Positions 6,862 to 13,809 of a stretch of 22,157 bases of DNA are shown in pieces. Position numbers and translations under genes: made by a program. The stretch lies in the NCBI RefSeq assembly GCF_047638075.1, contig NZ_JBLJBV010000059.1:1-22157 (forward strand). The letters run 5' to 3'. Below the pieces are notes generated by a model. That model was not told the origin of the DNA. It did not search any database and saw only the letters and a list, made by a program, of their open reading frames with translations. Position 1 is the stretch's first letter. Each line of letters begins with the position of its first letter. This stretch comes from UBA6197 sp047638075. GTDB taxonomy: Bacteria; Pseudomonadota; Alphaproteobacteria; Rhodobacterales; Rhodobacteraceae.

Positions 6862-7920
6862 TTACGAAGCCAATTCGGTGGGGGTGACAATCGCGGACAG
6901 GATCGCGGCCGACTCGATAACGCCGATATCCACGCCCTTGCGGTCTGTCACCGTTGCGTTTTCAACGCCCGCGGCGACCATTTCGCGCGCGACGCGCTCC
7001 AGCACCTTGCTGCCTTCGACCTTGAAGGCAGGCGGCGCTTCGCCTTCGGCCAAGGGGCGCGCGATCCGGTCAGCCCGAATGACCCGCCCGCGGTTCACCT
7101 CGCGCACGAATTCAGCGATATAGTCATTGGCCGGGCGCAGCACGATGTCTTGCCCCGAACCGACCTGCTCAAGCCCGCCATCACGCAAAAGCGCAATCGT
7201 GTCGCCCAGACGCAACGCCTCATCAAGGTCGTGGGTAATGAATACGACAGTTTTTTGAAGCTCGTCCTGAAGCTCCAGCAAGACCTTTTGCATATCCATA
7301 CGGATCAGCGGATCCAGCGCCGAAAACGCCTCATCCATCAGCAGGATGTCAACGTCATTGGCCAACGCGCGTGCAAGCCCCACGCGCTGCTGCATGCCGC
7401 CCGATAGCTGCGCGGGATAGTTGTCCTCAAACCCCGACAGGCCGACCCGGTCAATCCATTTGCGGGCAATCGGTTCCACCTTGGACCGTGGCAGGCCCTG
7501 AACATCCAACCCATAGCAGGTATTTTCCAACACGGTGCGGTGCGGCAATAGCCCGAACTTCTGGAACACCATCGCGGTTGTGGCCCGGCGGAAGGCGCGC
7601 AATTCCTGCGTACCCATGGTGACCACATCCTGCCCACCATAGAGGATTTCACCCGCCGTTGGCGCGATCAACCCGTTGATGTGGCGGATCAGCGTCGATT
7701 TACCCGACCCCGACAACCCCATGATAACCGAGATTTTGCCCGGCGGCAGGCTAAGCGAGATATCGCGCAGGCCCAGAACATGGTTGTGTTTGTCGTTCAG
7801 TTCTTCCTTTGTCATCCCCGCCTTGACGGCGTCGATGTAGCGTTCAGGCGTGGGGCCGAAGATCTTGTAAAGATTTCGGATTTCGATCCCTGAACGTTGC
7901 GTGTCATTGATATCAGTCAT
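6862..7920 (-). CDS. Glycine betaine/proline-type ABC transporter ATPase (ProV/OpuAA-like)
   Basis: 352-aa ATP-binding subunit of a compatible-solute importer. It has the ProV-type N-terminus (IEIRNLYKIFG, then GMTKEELN), Walker A GLSGSGKST, the QLSGGMQQRVGLARALA signature, Walker B DILLMDEAFSALDP and the H-loop FITHDLDEAL. The last 100 or so residues form the extra regulatory tail usual for ProV/OpuAA, shorter than a full CBS pair. The ATG at 7920 overlaps the permease stop by 8 nt (ATGACTGA), so translation is coupled; upstream in-frame codons lie inside the permease gene. The substrate cannot be fixed from the ATPase: glycine betaine, proline betaine, choline, carnitine and DMSP are all possible in this lineage. 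Confidence 0.9.
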   Translation of the reverse strand: MTDINDTQRSGIEIRNLYKIFGPTPERYIDAVKAGMTKEELNDKHNHVLGLRDISLSLPPGKISVIMGLSGSGKSTLIRHINGLIAPTAGEILYGGQDVVTMGTQELRAFRRATTAMVFQKFGLLPHRTVLENTCYGLDVQGLPRSKVEPIARKWIDRVGLSGFEDNYPAQLSGGMQQRVGLARALANDVDILLMDEAFSALDPLIRMDMQKVLLELQDELQKTVVFITHDLDEALRLGDTIALLRDGGLEQVGSGQDIVLRPANDYIAEFVREVNRGRVIRADRIARPLAEGEAPPAFKVEGSKVLERVAREMVAAGVENATVTDRKGVDIGVIESAAILSAIVTPTELAS

Positions 7921-8824
7921 GGCCTGCCCCCTGATGTTTCTGAATCCGGTTGCCAAAGGCCTGGCTGGTGCGGTCAAAGATGATGGCGATGGCGACCAGC
8001 GCAAAACCGTTCAGGAACCCAACGGTGAAATACTGGTTGGTAATGGCTTGCAGCACATTCTTGCCCAGCCCGCCCACGCCCACCATCGAGGCGACGACAA
8101 CCATCGAAAGCGACATCATGATGGTTTGGTTCACGCCGGTCATGATCGTGGGCAGCGATAGCGGCAACTGCACCCCCCACAGCTTTTGCCGGGGGCTGGC
8201 CCCATAGGCGTCGGCCGCCTCGATCACATCGCGGTCGACAAGCCGAATACCCAGATTGGTCAGCCGGATCATCGGCGGCACCGCATAGATCACAACGGCA
8301 ATCAGCCCCGGCACCTTGCCAATGCCAAAGATCACCACAACCGGGATCAGATAGACAAAGGATGGCAGGGTCTGCATCACGTCAAGCAGGGGCGACAGAA
8401 ACGACTGAAACCTGTCAGAGCGCGCCATAAGAATACCCAGCGGCAAACCGATCAGGATTGCCACAAACGTTGCAACCGTCACCATCGCCAGCGTCGTCAT
8501 CGTGTCGGTCCACAGCCCGAACACGCCGATCAACAGCATTGCAATGACCGTGCCAACAACCGTTTTCCAGCTACGCGAGCCAAACCAGACCACCGCCACC
8601 AGCAAAACCAGAACCAGCAGCCAGGGCGCCTTGGTGAACGCATCTTCCAGCATGTTCAGAAATATCTGCAACGGTGCCGTTGCGGCGTCGATTGCATCTG
8701 AATAGGTGCGAACAATATCGCGAAAGCCCTCGTCAATGCCTTTGCGCATCACGCGCAGCGACTTATTGGGCAAAGAGGGGAATTCGCACAGAAGTTGGGG
8801 CAGACCCCAGCAACTTGCTGCCAT
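7913..8824 (-). CDS. Glycine betaine/proline-type ABC transporter permease (ProW-like)
   Basis: 303-aa inner-membrane permease. After a roughly 65-residue N-terminal part come hydrophobic segments near 68-82, 89-106, 109-133, 155-190 (two), 234-250 and 280-296. The cytoplasmic EAA loop that docks the ATPase reads EAADAYGASPRQKLWGVQLP, and TLPSFVYLIPVV is a ProW hallmark. The ATG at 8824 has GAAGGA at a good distance. It lies 78 nt after the binding-protein gene, a gap that holds a terminator-like hairpin, and overlaps the ATPase gene at its 3' end. Confidence 0.9.
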   Translation of the reverse strand: MAASCWGLPQLLCEFPSLPNKSLRVMRKGIDEGFRDIVRTYSDAIDAATAPLQIFLNMLEDAFTKAPWLLVLVLLVAVVWFGSRSWKTVVGTVIAMLLIGVFGLWTDTMTTLAMVTVATFVAILIGLPLGILMARSDRFQSFLSPLLDVMQTLPSFVYLIPVVVIFGIGKVPGLIAVVIYAVPPMIRLTNLGIRLVDRDVIEAADAYGASPRQKLWGVQLPLSLPTIMTGVNQTIMMSLSMVVVASMVGVGGLGKNVLQAITNQYFTVGFLNGFALVAIAIIFDRTSQAFGNRIQKHQGAGHD

Positions 8825-8848
8825 GTTTTTTCCTTCCGTCGGGAAATC

Positions 8849-8884
8849 AAAAAAGGCGCGCCAAGGCCTTGGCCCCGGCGCACC
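8849..8884 (-). terminator. Hairpin and T6 inside the ABC operon (attenuator candidate)
   Basis: On the minus strand, 8877-8884 (GGTGCGCC) pairs with 8855-8862 (GGCGCGCC) around an inner GGCC/GGCC pair, followed by six T at 8849-8854. It sits between the binding-protein stop (8903) and the permease start (8824), where partial termination would leave more transcript for the binding protein. Confidence 0.65.
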
Positions 8885-8902
8885 CCAAAACCGTGATCAG
8901 GC

Positions 8903-9901
8903 TTAAAGAGCCGCTTCAACCTTTTCGGCAACCTCGGGCGAAACCCAGGCCGACCACAGGTCCTTGTAGTTTTCGAGGAAGTAATAGGCCGTGTCTTCGT
9001 TGCTGCCCTGATTATCCTCTTTCCAGGCCAGAATCTTGCCAACGGTCTGGTTGTCCCACTCGCGTGCCTTGACATAGTCCATGGCGACGCCGGCCTTTTG
9101 CGCAAAGGATTTGGTCACCACGGTATAGACATCGGCCACCGGATAGGCGTTCACCTTGGGGTCAACGCACTCTGCCAGCGTGGTGCAGGCGTCCCAATAT
9201 TCCTTGTCGTTGGGAACACCCCAATCCAGCGCGACCATCTCATACTTGCCCAGCAAGGCCGTCGGCGCCCAGTAGTAACCCAGCCAGCCCTGCTTGCGTT
9301 CATACGCATTGGCAAGCGACCCATCGAGACCCGCGGCGGAACCGGTATCAATCAGATCAAACCCCTTCTCTGCGGCCTTTGTGGCCTCAAACAGGTTGGT
9401 CGTCGATAGCTGGCAGTTCCAGCCCGACGGGCAGTTGTGCACAGCACCCATGTCAGGATGCTCTGGCGCGGGGAACAGCTCAGGATGGTTCAGCGCGGCT
9501 TCTACGGTCGTGATGTCGGGGTATTCGTCGACGATGTATTTCGGAACCCACCAGCCCTCGACCCCGCCATCCGTCAGGATGTTCGCGGCAATGACCAGAC
9601 GACCTTCTGCCACCGCTTCATCAAGCGCGTTTTTCACCGCGTTGACCCACAGTTCCGGGGCAAGGTCGGGTTCGCCCTTTTCATTCATCGAGGTAAAGGT
9701 GGGCATGGTATCGCCCGTCACAAGGGTCACATCGCAGCCGTAGCCCTCTTCCAGAATGATCTTGTCGATCCACGCGGCGACCCCGCCGGATGCCCAGTTC
9801 ATTTCGGCAATTGAGACCTTGCCGCAATCCTCGGCCAGTGCCGGGGCGGCAAGGGTGGCAAGCGATGCGGTCAGTAGAAATTTGGCAAGATTGGCCTTCA
9901 T
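8903..9901 (-). CDS. Periplasmic substrate-binding protein of betaine-type ABC importer (ProX/OpuAC-like)
   Basis: 332-aa periplasmic binding protein. Residues 1-23 form a signal peptide ending APALA, and mature EDCGKVSIAEMNW starts the OpuAC/ProX fold. The family pattern TGDTMPTFTSMNEKGEPDLAPELW follows, with many aromatic residues (W and Y clusters around GWLGYYWAPTALLGKY) of the kind that bind quaternary ammonium groups. The start at 9901 begins the signal peptide and has AGGAG 8 nt upstream; a longer open frame to 10219 crosses the terminator of the upstream gene and is rejected. It is the first gene of the operon. The exact ligand is not decided by sequence reading. Confidence 0.9.
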   Translation of the reverse strand: MKANLAKFLLTASLATLAAPALAEDCGKVSIAEMNWASGGVAAWIDKIILEEGYGCDVTLVTGDTMPTFTSMNEKGEPDLAPELWVNAVKNALDEAVAEGRLVIAANILTDGGVEGWWVPKYIVDEYPDITTVEAALNHPELFPAPEHPDMGAVHNCPSGWNCQLSTTNLFEATKAAEKGFDLIDTGSAAGLDGSLANAYERKQGWLGYYWAPTALLGKYEMVALDWGVPNDKEYWDACTTLAECVDPKVNAYPVADVYTVVTKSFAQKAGVAMDYVKAREWDNQTVGKILAWKEDNQGSNEDTAYYFLENYKDLWSAWVSPEVAEKVEAAL

Positions 9902-9938
9902 TTGGTTACTCCTGTCGGAAAGTTGTAAGTTGATGGCA

Positions 9939-9988
9939 CGAGGCATGCGCGCCAAAGATGGCGCGTGACCTATTTCCAAGGTGCCTCG
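9939..9988. repeat. Nested inverted repeats in the ABC-operon leader
   Basis: Outer arms CGAGGCA (9939-9945) and TGCCTCG (9982-9988) enclose inner arms CGCGCC (9948-9953) and GGCGCG (9960-9965) with loop AAAGAT. They start 38 nt before the binding-protein ATG, so they are probably in its mRNA leader. Confidence 0.5.
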
Positions 9989-10044
9989 ATACGTCAGCGC
10001 AGCATTACGGCCTGGACCGGTGCGCCAATCCAATTTGTCAGAAA

Positions 10045-10102
10045 ACGACATTGGGATGTCGTAGATCAATGATGACCGATAAGCAAGGAACAAATACGAC
10101 AT
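10045..10102. promoter_or_regulatory. Palindromic operator candidate with an extra half site
   Basis: ACGACAT-TGGG-ATGTCGT (10045-10062) is a perfect 7-bp inverted repeat; ACGACAT occurs again at 10096-10102, 51 bp from the first copy, or about five helical turns. The position, 140-200 bp before the binding-protein gene, suits a repressor or activator site. The cognate regulator is unknown and none is encoded next to it. Confidence 0.45.
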
Positions 10103-10190
10103 ACCTAGCGTCGCGTTCAAGACATCTGATGGAAATCTGGCCAGCAATATGGCCCGATCCAGCACATAAAAGGTTGGGGTTGACACGCAA

Positions 10191-10214
10191 ACGGCCCGCC
10201 TGATGGCGGGCCGT
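10191..10214 (-). terminator. Terminator of the dciA-dsbA-CoA-transferase operon
   Basis: Perfect 10-bp stem ACGGCCCGCC/GGCGGGCCGT with a 4-nt loop, 46 nt after the CoA-transferase stop. The T run on the minus strand is short (TTTG). Confidence 0.65.
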
Positions 10215-10259
10215 CGCACGACCGAATTGTTCGATCTGTGATCCCGGGGCGATTGCCGC

Positions 10260-11396
10260 CTAGCGTTTCAGCGCCGCACGAACCTCGGCGTCATGTTCCC
10301 CCAGACGTGGCGAAGGCCGGTCCAGCGCCAGATCTGCCGCCGAGAACGTCACCGGAATCCGCACCCCCGGCACACCCTCGGGTGCGATCTGCATCTTGCG
10401 CGCCACGACCTGCGGATCGGCAAAGACATCGGCCATTTCGTTGATCGGGCCAGCGGGCACGCCGACCCCCTCGCACGCCGCCAAAAGCGCGTCGCGCCCC
10501 CAACCTTTCGTCACATTCGAAATCGTCGCGGTCAGCGCCTCGCGGTTGCGGATACGGTCGGCGTTGGTGCGGTAATCATCGACCTCGGCAATGCCCTCAA
10601 GACCCAGAATTCCGCACAGCTTGCGGTACTGCGCATCATTTCCCGTGGCCAGAATGACAAACCCGTCCGAGCAGGGGAAAACTGCGTAGGGCACAAGGTT
10701 GGGGTGCGCGTTACCCATCCGCCTGGGCGACACGCCGGTTGCCAGATAGTTCATCGCCTGATTGGCCATCACGCTGGTCGCCACATCCAGCAGTGCCATG
10801 TCGATGTGCTGGCCTTCGCCGGTGGTGGCGCGTTGATGCACGGCGGCCAGAATCGCGGTTGACGCATAGATCCCGGTGAACACGTCGGTCACCGCCACGC
10901 CCACCTTTTGCGGCTGGCCATCGGGTTCGCCCGTCACGCTCATCAGACCGGACATACCCTGAATGATGTAGTCATAGCCCGCCCGGTGCGCATAGGGCCC
11001 GTCCTGCCCAAAGCCGGTGACCGAACAATAGATCAGCCGTGGGTTCACCGCACGCAGGCTGGCGTAATCCAGCCCGTATTTTGCCAACCCGCCGACCTTG
11101 AAATTCTCGATCAGAATATCGACGTCCGCCACCAGCGCGCGCACGAACTGCTGCCCCTCGGGGGTGCGAAAATCGGCCAGAACCGACCGTTTTCCCCGGT
11201 TTGTCGCGTGAAAATAGGCGGCTGTTTCTTCGCCGTCGCGGGTCAGGAACGGCGGCCCCCAGCGGCGGGTATCATCGCCCTCGGGGGCCTCTACCTTAAC
11301 AACATCCGCCCCCAGATCGGCCAGGATCTGGCCCGCCCAGGGGCCCGCCAGAATTCGCGCCAACTCGACAACTTTCAGCCCTGCCAATGGTGTCAT
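10260..11396 (-). CDS. CaiB/BaiF-family (class III) CoA-transferase
   Basis: 378-aa class III CoA-transferase, a family that moves CoA between carboxylic acids through an aspartyl-CoA intermediate. It has the usual start PLAGLKVVELARILAGPWAG, LGADVVKVE, ENFKVGGLAKYGLDY, GYDYIIQGMSGLMSVTG and the block VAVTDVFTGIY, in which D171 corresponds in position to the catalytic Asp of formyl-CoA transferase (D169). GEGQHIDMALLD and NAHPNLVPYAVF follow. The ATG at 11396 is 2 nt after the dsbA-like stop, with GGAG upstream. The substrate is unknown: members act on oxalate, carnitine, bile acids, aromatic or C4-C5 acids. The betaine-type importer lies downstream behind a terminator. Confidence 0.9.
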   Translation of the reverse strand: MTPLAGLKVVELARILAGPWAGQILADLGADVVKVEAPEGDDTRRWGPPFLTRDGEETAAYFHATNRGKRSVLADFRTPEGQQFVRALVADVDILIENFKVGGLAKYGLDYASLRAVNPRLIYCSVTGFGQDGPYAHRAGYDYIIQGMSGLMSVTGEPDGQPQKVGVAVTDVFTGIYASTAILAAVHQRATTGEGQHIDMALLDVATSVMANQAMNYLATGVSPRRMGNAHPNLVPYAVFPCSDGFVILATGNDAQYRKLCGILGLEGIAEVDDYRTNADRIRNREALTATISNVTKGWGRDALLAACEGVGVPAGPINEMADVFADPQVVARKMQIAPEGVPGVRIPVTFSAADLALDRPSPRLGEHDAEVRAALKR

Positions 11397-11398
11397 GT

Positions 11399-12061
11399 CT
11401 ACTCCGCCAGTTTCGCGTCGATGATTGCCTTCAGGTCGGCATAGGACATATTGGGATATTTTTCGCCGTTCACCAGAATGGTCGGCGTCGAATCGATCGC
11501 ATCATCGGTAGCGTGTTTTTGGAAGGTGGCGACCATCGCCTGCGCGCGGTCATTATCGCTGAGACAGGCGTTGACGGCCTCGGCGCTCAGCCCGGCCTTC
11601 AGCCCGATCTTGCGCAGGTTCGCGCCGATCGTGGCCTCTTTGCCATCACCGATCCAATCGGACTGCGTGTCATAGATCATCCCTGAAATCGCATAGTATT
11701 TCGGCACGCCGCCGCAGCTTGCCACCGTGCCGGCCATCAGCCCATAGCGGTCAAAATACACCTCGCGGTGAATGAATTTCACCTTGCCCGTATCAATATA
11801 ATCGGCCTTTAGCGGTGGCAGCACTTCCTTGTGCCAAACGGCACAATGCGGGCAGGTATAAGAGGCGTATTCAATCACCGTTACCGGCGCGTCTTCCTGC
11901 CCCATCACCACGTCCGGCAGGATCGTGGCATCATCGGCAGTTTCCGCCAGTGCGGCGATTGACAGCGCCTCGAGGCCAGCACTGCGCGCCAGCCAAAGCC
12001 CGCCCGCCGCCAGCACTGCAACCGAGGCCAGCGCCCCCAATACATAGGTAGTTTTCGTCAT
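11399..12061 (-). CDS. DsbA-family periplasmic thiol-disulfide oxidoreductase
   Basis: 220-aa thioredoxin-fold protein, probably anchored or exported by its N-terminal hydrophobic segment (residues 6-25). The active site is CPHC (C70-C73) in IEYASYTCPHCAVWH, and the cis-proline loop is DSTPTILVNG. The middle helical insertion (YGLMAGTVASCGG to DNDRAQAM) is DsbA-like, closest to the single-domain DsbA/BdbD type common in Alphaproteobacteria. There are two additional cysteines, in the ASCGG and NACLSD segments. It starts 3 nt after the DUF721 gene stop and ends 2 nt before the CoA-transferase start, so the three are co-transcribed. I do not see a DsbB partner in the window. Confidence 0.88.
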   Translation of the reverse strand: MTKTTYVLGALASVAVLAAGGLWLARSAGLEALSIAALAETADDATILPDVVMGQEDAPVTVIEYASYTCPHCAVWHKEVLPPLKADYIDTGKVKFIHREVYFDRYGLMAGTVASCGGVPKYYAISGMIYDTQSDWIGDGKEATIGANLRKIGLKAGLSAEAVNACLSDNDRAQAMVATFQKHATDDAIDSTPTILVNGEKYPNMSYADLKAIIDAKLAE

Positions 12062-12064
12062 TAC

Positions 12065-12607
12065 TCAGCCTTTCTTGGTCACGGCCCGGTTTGCGCTCCG
12101 GGATAGAACGTTTTGCGCCAATAGTTCAAGCGCGGCCCGCAGCCCACCATCCTGCACCACCTGCGCGGTTTCTTCGGCCCGCTGCCTTATCGCCGGGTCG
12201 GTCTGTTTGGGGGGGGCTTTGGGGGCCGGGCCAAAGCCTGCCTGCCCCTCGGCAAAGCCCATCGGCGCGGTCTGCGTGATCAGCACCTTGGAGATTGCAT
12301 TATAACCGTAGCAGGCGTTCACCTTTTCGCGGATCTTCGGCAGTTCCATCTGCACCATCGGCGCGCTGGCCCCCATGGTCAAAAGCGTCAGCGTCGCGCC
12401 AAAACCGCCCTTGCCGTAGCCTACCTTTACCGGCCTTGTGCGTGCGGCCAGATCCTCACCCACCACTTCGGCCCAATGCGTCAACAACCGCGATACCGCA
12501 AAGCCCCGCGCCTCACCCACGGTGCGGATACGGTCGCGCAGCAGCCCCGAGGCTGGTTCAAATCCGCGCATCCGGCGGTTGGGCTTTTGTGGCGGGCGTG
12601 GCGGCAT
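12065..12607 (-). CDS. DUF721 (DciA-like) protein
   Basis: 180-aa DUF721 protein. The family includes DciA, the ancestral loader of the replicative helicase DnaB. The conserved module is residues about 20-120: GLLRDRI-x-TVGEARGFAVSRLLTHWAEVVGEDLAARTRPVKV, followed by LTLLTMGASAPMVQMELPKIREKVNACYGYNAISKVLIT. The C-terminal third is Pro/Ala/Gln-rich and likely disordered, a known DciA trait. The ATG at 12607 follows AAGGGAAAG; an upstream extension into mutY is a shadow. It is divergent from mutY and heads the operon with dsbA. DciA identity is by family; whether this copy loads helicase is not shown. Confidence 0.82.
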   Translation of the reverse strand: MPPRPPQKPNRRMRGFEPASGLLRDRIRTVGEARGFAVSRLLTHWAEVVGEDLAARTRPVKVGYGKGGFGATLTLLTMGASAPMVQMELPKIREKVNACYGYNAISKVLITQTAPMGFAEGQAGFGPAPKAPPKQTDPAIRQRAEETAQVVQDGGLRAALELLAQNVLSRSANRAVTKKG

Positions 12608-12632
12608 TCTGTCTTTCCCTTTATGTGACGCT

Positions 12633-12661
12633 ATTCTAGGCAGGTGAACGGAAATTGACAG
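12633..12661 (-). promoter_or_regulatory. Candidate sigma-70 promoter of the DUF721 operon
   Basis: On the minus strand CTGTCA (12661-12656) and TAGAAT (12638-12633) are separated by 17 nt. The predicted start lies about 20 nt before the ATG at 12607. Confidence 0.5.
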
Positions 12662-12689
12662 CGGATTGGGCGACAAGGAGGCATAAAGA

Positions 12690-13748
12690 TTGCGTGACGG
12701 CAAACACGCCGCGACCCTTCTGGCGTGGTATGACAAATCTGCCCGTATCCTGCCGTGGCGCGTCTCGCCGCAGGACCGTGCGGCGGGCAAGCGCCCCGAC
12801 CCTTACCGCGTCTGGCTGTCCGAGGTGATGCTGCAACAAACCACCGTAGTCAGCGTGCGCAGCTATTTTCACCGCTTCACTGATGCCTGGCCCACCGTTA
12901 CCGCCCTTGCCGCCGCCCCCGATGCTACGGTGATGGCCGCCTGGGCCGGGCTTGGCTACTATGCCCGCGCGCGCAACCTTCTGGCCTGCGCGCGTGCCGT
13001 CGTGGCCAATCATGGCGGCCGGTTCCCGACAACAGCCAACGCACTGCAAACCCTGCCGGGCATCGGCCCCTATACCGCCGCGGCCATCGCCGCCATTGCC
13101 CATGATGAAGCCGCCACCGTCGTTGACGGCAATGTCGAACGTGTGATCGCGCGGCTTTATAACGTGCAGACCCCCCTGCCCGCCGCCAAACCGGAACTGA
13201 CCGCCCTTGCCGCCCGGTTGACCCCAAAAAACCGCCCCGGCGATTATGCCCAAGCGATGATGGACCTTGGCGCAACAATCTGCACCCCGCGCAATCCGTC
13301 CTGCGCGGACTGCCCGCTGGCAACGGGCTGTCAGGCCCTCATGGCAGGGACCGCCGCCAGCCTGCCGCGTAAAACCCCCAAGCCCGAAAAGCCCACGCGC
13401 CACGGCATCGCCTGGGTTGCGCTGCGCCCCGATGGTGCGGTTTTGATCGAAACCCGCCCCGCGCGCGGCCTTTTGGGCGGAATGCCGGGCTTTCCGACGT
13501 CGGACTGGTCAGACGCCCCGGCAGATACCCCGCCCATATCTGCAACATGGTGCAACACCCCATCCGAGGTGCGCCACACCTTTACCCATTTTCACCTGCG
13601 CCTTCAGGTCCGCGCTGCCATGACCACAGCCCAACCCGCCCGTGGCATGTTCACCCCGCGCGACGCCTTTGCCCCCGCAGCCCTGCCCACCTTGATGCGC
13701 AAGGTCTGGGATGCGGCCCAAAGCGCCGAATGGCCGCAGCGCGACTGA
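12690..13748 (+). CDS. mutY: MutY, A/G-specific adenine DNA glycosylase
   Basis: 352-aa base-excision repair enzyme that removes adenine paired with 8-oxoguanine. Residues in order: LPWR (21-24), catalytic Glu E45 in WLSEVMLQQT, AGLGYYARARNL (86-97), helix-hairpin-helix LPGIGPYTA (122-130), catalytic Asp D146 in VVDGNVERV, and the 4Fe-4S ligands C198-X6-C205-X2-C208-X5-C214. The C-terminal NUDIX-like domain (from about 235) includes LLGGMPGFPT and EVRHTFTHFHL, which recognises 8-oxoG. The start is TTG at 12690, supported by AAGGAGG 8 nt upstream; no in-frame ATG lies nearby. It is separated by 61 nt from the AlkB-like gene. Confidence 0.96.
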   Translation: MRDGKHAATLLAWYDKSARILPWRVSPQDRAAGKRPDPYRVWLSEVMLQQTTVVSVRSYFHRFTDAWPTVTALAAAPDATVMAAWAGLGYYARARNLLACARAVVANHGGRFPTTANALQTLPGIGPYTAAAIAAIAHDEAATVVDGNVERVIARLYNVQTPLPAAKPELTALAARLTPKNRPGDYAQAMMDLGATICTPRNPSCADCPLATGCQALMAGTAASLPRKTPKPEKPTRHGIAWVALRPDGAVLIETRPARGLLGGMPGFPTSDWSDAPADTPPISATWCNTPSEVRHTFTHFHLRLQVRAAMTTAQPARGMFTPRDAFAPAALPTLMRKVWDAAQSAEWPQRD

Positions 13749-13809
13749 TTGCCCTTGCCTGACGCGGCGCTATCATTCCCGCCGCGCTTGCACCCTTGAA
13801 GGTAACCCT

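Larger units (their letters stand above)
9902..10259. other. 358-bp intergenic region upstream of the ABC operon
   Basis: No gene is supported here. It contains the binding-protein ribosome site, a nested inverted repeat near the gene (9939-9988), a 7-bp palindrome with a third copy of its half site (10045-10102), and the terminator of the CoA-transferase operon (10191-10214). No convincing -35/-10 pair stands out. Confidence 0.6.

Noticed and set aside
9902..10219. Long N-terminal extension of the binding protein up to 10219
   Set aside because: It would cross the terminator of the upstream operon and lacks a ribosome site; the signal peptide and AGGAG fix the start at 9901.
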